64,000 nt of DNA from DUOA01 sp012839095 (GCA_050951505.1 JBMNJE010000009.1:248001-312000), one strand, 5' to 3'; shown: positions 8,447 to 16,893, numbered from the stretch's first letter. Notes: generated from the sequence alone by a model not told the origin. Numbers and translations are program-made.

Positions 8447-9487
8447 ATGAGCGAGATATCAAATGATGTTAAAGCCTATGAAGATGAAATTGATCTTCGG
8501 GAGCTATTTGCTGCTATATGGAAAAACAGGTATATTATATTGAGCCTGGCTTTGATTGCAGCTTTACTGGCCGGCTTGTACAGTATGTTTTTGGTAACGC
8601 CTGTATATCATACAAAACTGGAAATAGTAATTAATATGCCGGATGAACTTTATACCCGCTTTGGCAACTACACTTTGCCAATTACCTCCAATGATCAGTA
8701 TATTGGTTTGATTACCAGCAATACTGTTCTGCTCAACACAATAGCAGATATGGGTTATGATGAGGGCACTTCCATAGAAAGCATAGGGAGCAGAATATCC
8801 ATAAATAGTACAGCAAATTCCGGCAAAAACAATATTTTTGGAGTAACTGTATCAGCAAGCAGTCCACAGGAATCTCTGAAGCTTGCCGAAACACTGTTTG
8901 ACAATTATGTTGAATTTATCGACGTGATGACCAAACAAAAAGCGGTTGAATATTTTTACAACTATTACAGTACCGAGCTCCTGTCATTGGAGAATACGCT
9001 TAAGAGTAATCAGGAGTTATTGAAAAAAAATGAAGAACTTCTGGCCATGACATCCAAAACCATTCACCAGAAGGAAGCAATGCAGGAGATAGAGGAAAAC
9101 CTCCTGGATTCAATTGATTATATTGTGCTGGAAAATGTGATTAATCAAAACTATGTTGAGATTGAAAAGAAAATTATTGAATTGCAGCAAGCCATTTATT
9201 CCATAGAAGATGCCATCAGACTCAACAATGAATATCTGACACAGCTGGATGAGGAGAAGGAGCTTATTGACCGATACTACGAAACCGGCAGCGAAGATGA
9301 GAGTATACAGCCCAGTCTGATAGGCGTGACAGAGACAAGCATATATCTTCCTTCCAAGCCTGTTGCACCAAATAGAAAATCCAGCCCCAGCAATTCAAGA
9401 AATGCTGTCATCGGCCTGGCTGCCGGCCTTATGCTGGGCTTGATAACAGCCTATGTCAAAGAGTTTTGGATTACAGACAAGAAATAA
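8447..9487 (+). CDS. Wzz/chain-length-determinant family membrane protein
   Basis: Protein of 346 residues with the Wzz topology: one membrane helix near the N-terminus (YIILSLALIAALLAGLYS), a large extracellular part with coiled-coil segments (about 165-270), and a second helix at the end (VIGLAAGLMLGLITAYVK). Such proteins set polysaccharide length, usually with a Wzy polymerase and a BY-kinase. Neither those nor glycosyltransferases are nearby, so this is an orphan and its substrate is unknown. The start chosen is ATG 8447: the ribosome site GGGAGGA lies just before it, so the earlier in-frame ATG at 8435 would sit within that site. A 13-bp-stem hairpin begins at the stop codon. Confidence 0.8.
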   Translation: MSEISNDVKAYEDEIDLRELFAAIWKNRYIILSLALIAALLAGLYSMFLVTPVYHTKLEIVINMPDELYTRFGNYTLPITSNDQYIGLITSNTVLLNTIADMGYDEGTSIESIGSRISINSTANSGKNNIFGVTVSASSPQESLKLAETLFDNYVEFIDVMTKQKAVEYFYNYYSTELLSLENTLKSNQELLKKNEELLAMTSKTIHQKEAMQEIEENLLDSIDYIVLENVINQNYVEIEKKIIELQQAIYSIEDAIRLNNEYLTQLDEEKELIDRYYETGSEDESIQPSLIGVTETSIYLPSKPVAPNRKSSPSNSRNAVIGLAAGLMLGLITAYVKEFWITDKK

Positions 9488-9518
9488 CTATCGGATCGAT
9501 TTGACCGATCCGATAGTT
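9486..9518 (+). terminator. Strong hairpin at end of the Wzz-like gene
   Basis: AACTATCGGATCG (9486-9498) pairs perfectly with CGATCCGATAGTT (9506-9518) over 13 bp around a 7-base loop. The tract that follows, GTTTGTCAT, is only weakly T-rich. The left arm includes the last two bases of the stop codon. Confidence 0.7.
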
Positions 9519-9699
9519 GTTTGTCATATGTTTTTATTTTGAGTTTTATGCTCGGGCGGCATAACTCATATATCACATTTATCAGTCCAAATGTATATGT
9601 CTGCACCATATGCATAGCGCTGCTGTGACCTTGCATCCATACGGTTACAGACGGAGCTTATTGATTATACAGGTAAATATGTAAAGGGAGTCAAACACC

Positions 9700-10203
9700 G
9701 TGAGGCATATAAAATTATATAATATAATATTTCCTATCTGGATAATGCTTTTTTTCCCCCCGGTTATTCTTCTGACTTTAGCAGGAAACTTCATTTTGGA
9801 TTCAGTGATTGTGGTGGCATGCTATTTCCTATTAAAACCTCATGATGAGTTGAATTGGCTGGCATTTTATAAAAAGAGCATTCTTAAGGTATGGGTATTT
9901 GGCCTAATGGCTGATATTATTGGTGCAGTTATTCTGATACTATGTATAGGGCTGCAGGATTTAATCGGACTTTCCAACGAAGTAATACAAGGTATCAGCT
10001 ATGATCCATTCAGCAGCCTTCTTGCGATAATTCTTATTATTGCTTCTATGTTAATTTCCGCTTTCTTCATTATTCTTTTCAACTATAACTATACCTTCCA
10101 TAATCTGATTAAGGACGAGCTGACCCGGTGGAAGGTCGTCGCCTTCATAGCACTCATTACATTACCGTGGACATTTCTGCTGCCGACAAAATGGTTTTTT
10201 TAA
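9700..10203 (+). CDS. Hypothetical integral membrane protein
   Basis: A 167-residue hydrophobic protein with about four membrane-spanning segments: residues ~8-32, ~60-85, ~105-130 and ~145-162. I do not recognise a family. The start is GTG 9700, preceded by AAAGGGAG at about 7 bases. It stands alone between a hairpin on the left and the 24-bp tandem repeat on the right. The strong hydrophobic periodicity and the ribosome site support a real gene; no function can be assigned. Confidence 0.6.
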   Translation: MRHIKLYNIIFPIWIMLFFPPVILLTLAGNFILDSVIVVACYFLLKPHDELNWLAFYKKSILKVWVFGLMADIIGAVILILCIGLQDLIGLSNEVIQGISYDPFSSLLAIILIIASMLISAFFIILFNYNYTFHNLIKDELTRWKVVAFIALITLPWTFLLPTKWFF

Positions 10204-10300
10204 CAGCCTGCTTATGTCAGCTGTTTATATCCTTCGCTTTATTTTTACGAACTTACAGTGTATGCAATAATGCTTTGCATTAGAAAACTCTTTGCCTTCT

Positions 10301-10492
10301 TATCATTCGCATGGTTTTGCTTCTATTCATCTGCATGGTTTTATTTCTTATCATCCACATGGTTTTACTTCTTATCATTTACATGCTTTTACTTTTACCA
10401 TTCACACGGTCTTACTAATTAACATTCACATGTTTTTATTTTTCACCATTCTCACGTTTTTACTTTATACTATTCACACTTATCAACTTTGT
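10301..10492. repeat. Eight degenerate 24-bp tandem repeats
   Basis: Eight consecutive 24-base units with no gaps begin at 10301, 10325, 10349, 10373, 10397, 10421, 10445 and 10469. The consensus is close to TATCATYCACATGGTTTTAC followed by TTCT. Copies 1-4 are closest to each other and later copies diverge progressively. The period of 8 codons keeps a + strand frame open, which would encode a His-rich YHxHGFxS octapeptide repeat from a TTG, but there is no ribosome site, so I treat it as DNA repeat rather than gene. The top strand is T-rich. The role is unknown. Confidence 0.8.
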
Positions 10493-10760
10493 TCTATTTG
10501 CTTCTTTCATTTTTTTGCTGCAGGCTTTTCTCTTTCCGGAGCCTTGTTTTTTACCCGGACTGCTGGTATTTGCAGCTTCTCAACTTCATAATACTGATAT
10601 TTCATACCTCATCCGATAATGTGATAATCCAGTGCTTATCCCTGCTCTCCTAAGCCTGATTTCTGTGTTCTCAGCTTCCTTCATGGGCTTCTTGTTCTGT
10701 TTCATGGTCTCTTCATGGGGTTATAGATTAATTAACAAATCAGTAATGGAGGGTCGGACT

Positions 10761-11201
10761 ATGGATCAGCTGGAATTGATGCGCAAGCTGACGGAAATTA
10801 TGGATAATTCTCACGCAGGAATTCTTTCCACAACAGATCATAATGGAATACCTCATTTAAGATGGATGACACCGGTTCTTCTCAGAGGAAGAAAAGGAGT
10901 TATTTATTCAGTAACATCACAGCATTCCAAAAAAGTAGGACAAATAAATCAAAATTCTGATGTAACCTGGATGATTCAGAGTCGTTCACTTGATCAGATT
11001 GTTACACTATATGGGAAAACAAATATACTGAATAATCCTTCCATTAAGTCTGAGGTGTTGGAAACCGTGGGGGATAAACTGACCATGTTCTGGACTATAA
11101 ATGAAGATTTGGATGAGTTTGTTGTATTGGAAACAGTAATTGAGAAGGCTGTCTATTTCAGACCGGCTAAAGGGGTTCTTAATAAAGTAAACTTTGTGTG
11201 A
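10761..11201 (+). CDS. Pyridoxamine 5'-phosphate oxidase-family protein (general stress protein 26-like)
   Basis: A 146-residue split-barrel flavin-binding-type protein. It begins MDQLELMRKLTEIMDN, followed by AGILSTTDHNGIPHLRWM, the usual first strands, then VIYSVTSQHSKKVGQI and VTWMIQ. Related proteins bind FMN or deazaflavins and are often stress-induced; the substrate here is unknown. The open frame extends upstream to 10632, but the extra residues are hydrophobic and lack a ribosome site, while ATG 10761 is preceded by GGAGGG 7 bases away, so I place the start there. Confidence 0.8.
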   Translation: MDQLELMRKLTEIMDNSHAGILSTTDHNGIPHLRWMTPVLLRGRKGVIYSVTSQHSKKVGQINQNSDVTWMIQSRSLDQIVTLYGKTNILNNPSIKSEVLETVGDKLTMFWTINEDLDEFVVLETVIEKAVYFRPAKGVLNKVNFV

Positions 11202-11289
11202 TTTGATTGATACTGAATAAGTTTTGGCAGTCAGGCTGCTGGCATTGTATTAGTCAATGCATTGATCATTGTATATGGGAGGGATATTC

Positions 11290-12261
11290 TTGAGTGTAAA
11301 TAAATATGAGAAAGCATTTCTGATGCACTTATTGGAACAAATGCTTCTTATCCGCCGTTTTGAAGAAAAATCGGCGCAAATGTATGGCTTGAGAAAAATT
11401 GGTGGGTTCTGCCACCTCTATATAGGACAGGAGGCTGTAGCAGTCGGATCTATTGCAGCCCTGGATTTGAAGAAGGACTATGTTTTGACCGGATATCGGG
11501 ACCATGGCCATGCTTTGGCCTGCGGCATGCATCCCAATGCTGCTATGGCCGAGCTTTATGGTAAAGTAACGGGCTGCTCAAAAGGAAAAGGGGGCTCCAT
11601 GCACTTTTTTGATGTTGAAAACCACATGTATGGAGGCAACGGCATTGTAGGTGCTCAGATACCTGTAGCAGCAGGAGTTGCCTTTAAGATTAAGTACAAT
11701 AAGGAAGACGGTGTTGTTTTATGTTACTTTGGTGATGGTGCCATTCACCAGGGTGTTTTTCATGAAACCTTGAACATGGCAAGGATTTGGAACCTTCCTG
11801 TTATTTTCATTTGTGAAAACAATCAATATGGCATGGGAACAAATTATAAACGCGTTTCTTCCGTTCATGACTACTCGGTAATGGGAGCTTCCTATGAAGT
11901 ACCTGCCTGGCAGGTGGATGGAATGAATATTTTGACTGTTTATGAAGAAACACAAAAGGCCATAAGAATTGTGAAGGAAGAAAATACTCCGGTTTTGCTG
12001 GAGATTCAGACCTACCGGTACCGGGGACATTCCATGAGCGATCCGGCCAGATATCGGACAAAGGAAGAATTGGAGCAGTATAGGGAGCAGGATCCCATTA
12101 CCATCCTGCAATCAGCAATGATGGAAGAGGGACTCCTGACGGAGGAAGAATATAAGCAGTTGGACAGGAAATGCAGAGAAATCGCCAATGAGTCGGTACG
12201 CTTTGCGGAAGAAAGTGAAGAGCCTCCATTAGAGGCAATGTACGAAGATATCTATGCTTAA
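11290..12261 (+). CDS. pdhA: Pyruvate (2-oxo acid) dehydrogenase E1 component, alpha subunit
   Basis: Thiamine-diphosphate subunit of the E1 decarboxylase, 323 residues. The diphosphate-binding motif runs from GDGAIHQG to ENNQYGMGT. The entry region CHLYIGQEAVAVG, YRDHGHALACGM and KGKGGSMHFF and the loop YRGHSMSDPARYR are well conserved. The start chosen is TTG 11290, with GGGAGGG six bases before it; the frame also runs up to a TTG at 11269 without such support. E1 beta follows after 15 bases. Acetoin dehydrogenase is the main alternative, but the sequence pattern looks closer to proteobacterial and Bacteroidetes pyruvate dehydrogenase (from memory, not a search). Confidence 0.9.
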   Translation: MSVNKYEKAFLMHLLEQMLLIRRFEEKSAQMYGLRKIGGFCHLYIGQEAVAVGSIAALDLKKDYVLTGYRDHGHALACGMHPNAAMAELYGKVTGCSKGKGGSMHFFDVENHMYGGNGIVGAQIPVAAGVAFKIKYNKEDGVVLCYFGDGAIHQGVFHETLNMARIWNLPVIFICENNQYGMGTNYKRVSSVHDYSVMGASYEVPAWQVDGMNILTVYEETQKAIRIVKEENTPVLLEIQTYRYRGHSMSDPARYRTKEELEQYREQDPITILQSAMMEEGLLTEEEYKQLDRKCREIANESVRFAEESEEPPLEAMYEDIYA

Positions 12262-12276
12262 TTGGAGGTGTGAAAA

Positions 12277-13254
12277 ATGGCTTTGATTACATTTCGTGAG
12301 GCAATAAGACAGGCTATGGACGAGGAGATGGCCAGGGATGAGCGGGTATTCCTGATAGGTGAGGAAGTAGCCGAGTATGACGGTGCATATAAGGTCAGCC
12401 AGGGACTGCTGGATAAGTACGGGGAAAGACGTGTTGTTGATACACCGATAACAGAGGCTGGATTCAGCGGCATAGGCATTGGTGCGGCAATGGTGGGTTT
12501 GCGTCCGATAGTGGAGTGGATGACCTTTAACTTTTCTCTTCTGGCTTATGATCAGGTGGTAAATAATGCAGCGAAAATGCGTCATATGTCCGGCGGACAG
12601 GTAAGCATACCCATAGTATTCCGCGGACCGAACGGCCCGGCAGAGTATTTGAGCTCCCAGCACTCACAGGCATTACAATCAATTTATGCTCATGTACCCG
12701 GGTTGATTGTTGTAGCTCCCGGCACTCCATATGATGCCAAGGGGCTTTTGAAATCCAGTATCCGCAACGACAATCCGGTTCTGTTTCTGGAAGCTGAGAT
12801 GATGTACAACTGGAAGGGTGAAGTACCGGAGGAGGAATACCTTATTCCTATCGGGAAGGCTGATGTAAAGCGGGAGGGAAGCGATGTTACTTTAATAACA
12901 TATTCCAAGCCGCTTAGGATGGTGGAACAGGCAGCAGAGCAGCTGGCTGATGAGGGAGTGGAAGCGGAAATAGTTGATTTGCGCACAGTCAAACCTTTGG
13001 ATGAAGAGACCATCTATCAGTCGGTAAGGAAGACCAATCGGTGTGTTATAGTGGATGAAACCTGGCCATTTGCCAGCGTTGCTTCCCATATTGGGTGGCT
13101 GATATCGAGAAACTGTTTTGACTATCTGGATGCACCGGTAGAACTGGTTACCTCCGAGGACGTGCCCATGCCCTATAACCACACATTGGAGCTTGAGGTA
13201 CAGCCTACTGTAAGAAAGATCGTTGATGCAGCGAAAAGGGTATTATATCTTTGA
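12277..13254 (+). CDS. pdhB: Pyruvate (2-oxo acid) dehydrogenase E1 component, beta subunit
   Basis: Partner subunit of E1 (325 residues), completing the alpha2-beta2 decarboxylase. Conserved blocks are GEEVAEYDGAYKVSQGL, DTPITEAGFSGIGIGAAM, the region before PIVFRGPNGPAEYLSSQHSQ, and DLRTVKPLDEETI with VIVDETWPF in the C-terminal transketolase domain. The start ATG follows TTGGAGGTGTGAAAA. The gene sits between E1 alpha and E2 in a single operon with short spacers (15 and 68 bases). Motif wording is very close to the pyruvate-specific enzymes of Gram-negative bacteria. Confidence 0.92.
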   Translation: MALITFREAIRQAMDEEMARDERVFLIGEEVAEYDGAYKVSQGLLDKYGERRVVDTPITEAGFSGIGIGAAMVGLRPIVEWMTFNFSLLAYDQVVNNAAKMRHMSGGQVSIPIVFRGPNGPAEYLSSQHSQALQSIYAHVPGLIVVAPGTPYDAKGLLKSSIRNDNPVLFLEAEMMYNWKGEVPEEEYLIPIGKADVKREGSDVTLITYSKPLRMVEQAAEQLADEGVEAEIVDLRTVKPLDEETIYQSVRKTNRCVIVDETWPFASVASHIGWLISRNCFDYLDAPVELVTSEDVPMPYNHTLELEVQPTVRKIVDAAKRVLYL

Positions 13255-13322
13255 CAGAAATGATGCCTGGTTTGGCTGTAATATGAAAACAATGAATCCC
13301 AAAAAGAACAGGGGGAGAATAA

Positions 13323-14675
13323 ATGGCTGAACAAGTATTGATGATTGCCTTATCACCCACCATGGAAGAAGGAACCTTGGTCAGGTGGCATAAAAAGGAA
13401 GGGGATGAGGTGGATACAGGAGATGTATTGTGTGAAGTGGAAACTGACAAGGCTACAATGGATTATGAATCCACAGCAGAGGGCACTTTGCTGAAAATCC
13501 TGGTCCAGGAAGGAGATCAGGCTGCTATAGGAGATGTTATCGCCATCATAGGCGAAGAAGGTGAAAACATCGACCACCTGCTCGGGGACAGTTCTCAAAA
13601 AGAAGCAACTGGGGACAGTTCTCAAAAACTTGAAGTAACTGGGGAATCAGCTGGAGACAGTTCTCAAAAATATATGGAAATGAGTAAAAGCAGTTCTGTA
13701 AATCAGGATAGAACGGAAATACCGGGTGCAGCATCTGCATCGGCTGGAGATTCCCGCATAAAGGCTTCACCTTTGGCGCGAAAAATAGCAGATATTAACG
13801 AGCTTCCCCTAGGTGAAATTAGTGGAAGCGGACCAGGAGGGCGTATAGTAAAATCAGATGTTGAAAGATTCATGAAAGCACAGTCCGTTCAGAGAGAGTT
13901 GGTTCAGGAAGAGCAAACTATGAGACAGCAGCCGGAAATGGGATTTTCGGCCTCTAAAGCTCCATCGATTTCCTATGTAACCCAGGCATTCCCGGAAGAT
14001 GTAGAGATTCCTATCTCCACAAAGAGAAAGGTTATTGCACAGAGGTTGTCAGAATCCAAATATAGTGCTCCGCATTATTATCTTACCTTGTCTGCAGCTG
14101 TGGATAATCTGATTAAAATCAGAAAGTCCCTGAATGAATCCCGTTCAGACAAGATTTCATTTAATGCATTCTTAATAAAATTTGTAGCAGAGGCATTGAA
14201 AAAGTATCCTATGGTGAATGCAAGCTGGACAGGAACATCAATTATAGTGAGAAAGAAAGCGGATATAGGTCTGGCGGTTGCGCAGTCTGACGGGCTGATT
14301 ACACCAGTGGTTCGTGATTGCGGAAATAAGGGGATTACAGCCATCCATGAGGAACTGCGCAGTTTGATAGAAAAGGCGCAAAACAACAAATTAATGCCGG
14401 AAGAATATCAGAATGCAAGCTTCTCCATAAGCAATCTGGGCTCATTCGGCATTGAGGAGTTTACTGCAGTGATTAATCCTCCTGGCTCTGCCATCCTGGC
14501 GGTAGGACAAATGAAAAAGGTACCGGTAGTTGATCAGGATGACAATATTACCGTACAGACGCAAATGAAACTTACTCTCTCGTGCGACCACAGAGTTATT
14601 GACGGTGCTGTAGGGGCTGACTTTTTGCGAACCCTCAAGGAGATAATAGAAGATCCCATTCGTGCCCTGTTTTAA
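13323..14675 (+). CDS. pdhC: Dihydrolipoamide acetyltransferase (E2) with repeat-derived linker
   Basis: Core acyltransferase of the complex, 450 residues. One N-terminal lipoyl domain (1-80) has its lipoylated lysine in ETDKATMDYE (Lys43). A flexible linker (about 85-140) follows, then the peripheral-subunit-binding domain (about 143-180, SPLARKIADIN to GRIVKSDVERF), a second linker, and the catalytic domain (about 225-450) ending in the active-site motif CDHRVIDGAVGADF. The first linker contains three in-frame copies of the genomic short repeat, read as GDSSQ at residues 88, 97 and 111. Mobile linkers tolerate such insertions. The start ATG follows AGGGGGAGAATAA. The 68-base gap after pdhB holds no obvious terminator. 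Confidence 0.92.
   Translation: MAEQVLMIALSPTMEEGTLVRWHKKEGDEVDTGDVLCEVETDKATMDYESTAEGTLLKILVQEGDQAAIGDVIAIIGEEGENIDHLLGDSSQKEATGDSSQKLEVTGESAGDSSQKYMEMSKSSSVNQDRTEIPGAASASAGDSRIKASPLARKIADINELPLGEISGSGPGGRIVKSDVERFMKAQSVQRELVQEEQTMRQQPEMGFSASKAPSISYVTQAFPEDVEIPISTKRKVIAQRLSESKYSAPHYYLTLSAAVDNLIKIRKSLNESRSDKISFNAFLIKFVAEALKKYPMVNASWTGTSIIVRKKADIGLAVAQSDGLITPVVRDCGNKGITAIHEELRSLIEKAQNNKLMPEEYQNASFSISNLGSFGIEEFTAVINPPGSAILAVGQMKKVPVVDQDDNITVQTQMKLTLSCDHRVIDGAVGADFLRTLKEIIEDPIRALF
13584..13667 (+). repeat. Three short palindromic-repeat units inside pdhC
   Basis: GGGGACAGTTCTCAA occurs at 13584-13598 and 13611-13625, and a one-mismatch copy (GGAGACAGTTCTCAA) at 13653-13667. These are the same 15-mer found between genes elsewhere in the window. 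All three are in the same orientation and reading phase, spaced 27 and 42 bases (multiples of three), so the reading frame is kept. Confidence 0.9.
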
Positions 14676-14748
14676 GAATAATTGAATTCCTATAAAGCGG
14701 ATGTATAAAGGTATTGATGCTATTAAGGGAATAAAATGGAGGAGTCTT

Positions 14749-16140
14749 ATGAAAAATTTCGATTATGATGTTGTTATAATCGGCGGCGGACCAGGCGGCT
14801 ATGTGGCGGCAATCAGGGCATCCCAGCTGGGTTTGAAGGCTGCTGTAATAGAAAAGGAAAAACTGGGCGGTGTATGCTTGAATGTAGGATGCATCCCGTC
14901 TAAGGCATTGATCCATCAGGCAGAGCGATACCAGAGTCTGTCTGACATGGAGGAACTGGGCATTGTAGTAGACCGCAAAGGTTTCGATTATGGCAAGGTA
15001 TTCAAGAAATCAAGAAAGGCTGCAGATACCTTGTCCAAAGGCGTCAGTTTTCTTCTTAAAAAAAATAAAGTAGATTTATATAATTCCTTGGGAACCCTGA
15101 CGGGAAGAAATGAAGTCAGCCTGGCATCCGGTGAGAAGATCACAGGCAGGAATATAATTATAGCAACCGGTTCCAGGTCCAGGGAGATACCGGGATTTCC
15201 ATTTGACGAGAAATATGTTCTCTCTTCAACCGGTGTTCTGATGCAGGAAAAGCTTCCAAACAAAATGCTTATTATTGGCGCTGGGGCTATAGGTGTTGAG
15301 TTTGCCTATATTATGAGCTCTTTTGGTGTAGAGGTAACGCTTGTAGAAGTTATGAATCGAATACTGCCTATTGAGGATGAAGAAATAGCTGCCTTGTTGA
15401 CCAGAAGTTTCAGGAAAAAAGGAATTGAAGTAATGACTTCTACCAAAGCTCTGTCTATGGAAGTAAAGAATGAACAGGTTTCCGTTGTTCTGGAGGATGA
15501 GAAGGGAAAACAAAAAGCACTGACAGTGGATCAGATTCTGGTTGCAGTAGGCCGGGCTCCAAACTCCTCAGGGCTTGGATTGGAATCTTTGAATATAAAA
15601 ACAGAAAAGGGATTCATACAGGTTGGAGACTATTACGAGACGAATGTTCCCGGTATTTATGCAATTGGAGATGTAATTAATACGGCTCAACTGGCTCATG
15701 TTGCTTCGAAAGAAGGAGAGATTGCCGTGGAGCATATGGCTGGTTTGAATCCCCCGAAAAGACTGGATCCTATGAACATACCCAGCGCCGTATACTGTGA
15801 ACCCCAGATTGCCAGTTTCGGCTACTCCGAATGGCGCGCTAAGATGGACTCCCTTGAATATGAAAAGGCAAGCTTTCCGTTTCGGGGAGCGGGGAAGTCT
15901 GTAGCAGTAGAGCAGCCAGAAGGAATGGTCAAGGTACTGTTTGATCCCAAAACAAAAGAGATTTTAGGGGCTCATTGTATTGGAGTAAATGCAACGGAAC
16001 TGATTCATGAAATCCTGCTGGCGAAGACTGCAGAGTTATTGCCTGAAGACATTGCGACTATGGTGCATGCTCATCCCACCTTATCAGAGGCAGTAATGGA
16101 ATCCATGCGTGCCGCAGAAGGTTGGGCCATCCACATTTAA
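14749..16140 (+). CDS. lpdA: Dihydrolipoamide dehydrogenase (E3)
   Basis: FAD disulfide oxidoreductase of 463 residues that reoxidises the lipoyl groups of E2 with NAD+. FAD-binding loop VVIIGGGPGGYVAA at the N-terminus, redox disulfide in GGVCLNVGCIPSKAL, NAD-binding loop MLIIGAGAIGVEFAYI, second FAD motif GIYAIGDV, and the His-Glu dyad motif HAHPTLSEAVMESM at the C-terminus. The open frame starts at 14701, but ATG 14749 has TGGAGGAG directly upstream and gives the normal family length without a lipoyl extension. Last gene of the dehydrogenase operon; repeats follow 8 bases after the stop. Confidence 0.94.
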   Translation: MKNFDYDVVIIGGGPGGYVAAIRASQLGLKAAVIEKEKLGGVCLNVGCIPSKALIHQAERYQSLSDMEELGIVVDRKGFDYGKVFKKSRKAADTLSKGVSFLLKKNKVDLYNSLGTLTGRNEVSLASGEKITGRNIIIATGSRSREIPGFPFDEKYVLSSTGVLMQEKLPNKMLIIGAGAIGVEFAYIMSSFGVEVTLVEVMNRILPIEDEEIAALLTRSFRKKGIEVMTSTKALSMEVKNEQVSVVLEDEKGKQKALTVDQILVAVGRAPNSSGLGLESLNIKTEKGFIQVGDYYETNVPGIYAIGDVINTAQLAHVASKEGEIAVEHMAGLNPPKRLDPMNIPSAVYCEPQIASFGYSEWRAKMDSLEYEKASFPFRGAGKSVAVEQPEGMVKVLFDPKTKEILGAHCIGVNATELIHEILLAKTAELLPEDIATMVHAHPTLSEAVMESMRAAEGWAIHI

Positions 16141-16148
16141 CTGCAATT

Positions 16149-16303
16149 GGGGACAGTTCTCTAACCGGGGACACTAACCGGGGACAGTTCTCAACATTTA
16201 CGAAAATTAAGTTAGGAAAGAATTCATGCTGCTTGTTCAATATTAATGCTAAGGGACATTTCTGTAATTTGCTGAAAAATAAGCAAAATTGAGAAATGTC
16301 CCC
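16149..16303. repeat. Short palindromic-repeat cluster after lpdA
   Basis: Direct copies are GGGGACAGTTCTCTAA at 16149 and GGGGACAGTTCTCAA at 16180-16194, with a partial GGGGACA at 16167. A diverged inverted pair follows: GGGACATTTCT at 16253 and TTGAGAAATGTCCCC at 16289-16303. These arms, with the inner AATTTGCT and AAGCAAAATT, can fold into one long imperfect hairpin (16253-16303). The cluster lies between the convergent ends of lpdA and the zinc-ribbon gene and reaches to 2 bases before the latter's stop. Confidence 0.85.
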
Positions 16304-16305
16304 AT

Positions 16306-16680
16306 TTAATCCATTGGGTTGGCACAATTGGGACAATATTTATAATCTTCGCGGGTTGTAAAACTGCATTTGCTGCACCGTTTCATCGAATAATGCCAAT
16401 TTCTTTGAACCTTGTGCAGATCTGTTTCCTGTAAGTCTATATTTTCTCCCCTGGCAATCCTTTTGCCCAGTTCGCGATCAATTGTATATAAGGTTCCACA
16501 GCAACCGGTCTTAACATAATAGGTTTTATTCCATTTGAAGATTGGAATAAAAAACAAACTAAAAAACATATATTCCATAATTATCTTATAGCTTCCATAT
16601 CTGCCGCAGACGGAGCAAACCATAGTCTGATGGAAATTCAGGTCTTTTCGGCCGTTTGAGATGCCAAATATGAAGATCAA
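16306..16680 (-). CDS. Zinc-ribbon domain protein
   Basis: A protein of 124 residues with an N-terminal CxxC (VCSVCGRYG), a hydrophobic middle stretch with LFFIPIFKWNK and TGCCGTLYTI, and a C-terminal zinc-ribbon with CSKCSFTTRED and YKYCPNCANPMD. This arrangement is common in small clostridial proteins of unknown function. Related proteins begin close to FIFGISNGRKDL, so I place the start at TTG 16680, which follows GGGGGATGATTCC on the minus strand; an ATG five codons earlier (16695) is the alternative. Its stop codon touches a palindromic repeat, which could act as a bidirectional transcription end with lpdA. Confidence 0.7.
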   Translation of the reverse strand: MIFIFGISNGRKDLNFHQTMVCSVCGRYGSYKIIMEYMFFSLFFIPIFKWNKTYYVKTGCCGTLYTIDRELGKRIARGENIDLQETDLHKVQRNWHYSMKRCSKCSFTTREDYKYCPNCANPMD

Positions 16681-16842
16681 GGAATCATCCCCCATATATC
16701 ATGAGTTAATGCCTGTACTTATTATTAACTACTATTATACCAAAAATGAGTAATTATCTCATCATAGTAAATTATAGATGAATTGAATATAAGTTAATTC
16801 TTTGAGGTCGATAAACTCCCATGCTGTCATGCTAAAATATTC

Positions 16843-16893
16843 CGAACAAATGTTCTGAAAACCCTTTACCAAACATATGTTCTGTGGTATGAT
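16843..16893 (+). promoter_or_regulatory. Promoter with two LexA-like boxes upstream of the RAYT transposase
   Basis: CGAACAAATGTTCT (16843-16856) and CAAACATATGTTCT (16870-16883) both fit CRAAC-N4-GTTCT, the form seen at the polymerase promoter at 4585. A -35-like TTTACC (16865-16870) and a -10-like TATGAT (16888-16893) are 17 bases apart, with the second box filling the spacer. The distance from box to -10 is 4 bases, exactly as at the polymerase promoter. The first box is centred 27 bases upstream of the second. Confidence 0.7.

Noticed and set aside
10292..10591. His-rich protein of 99 residues
   Set aside because: The frame is produced by the 24-bp tandem repeat, starts with TTG without a ribosome site and loses its pattern after the repeat.
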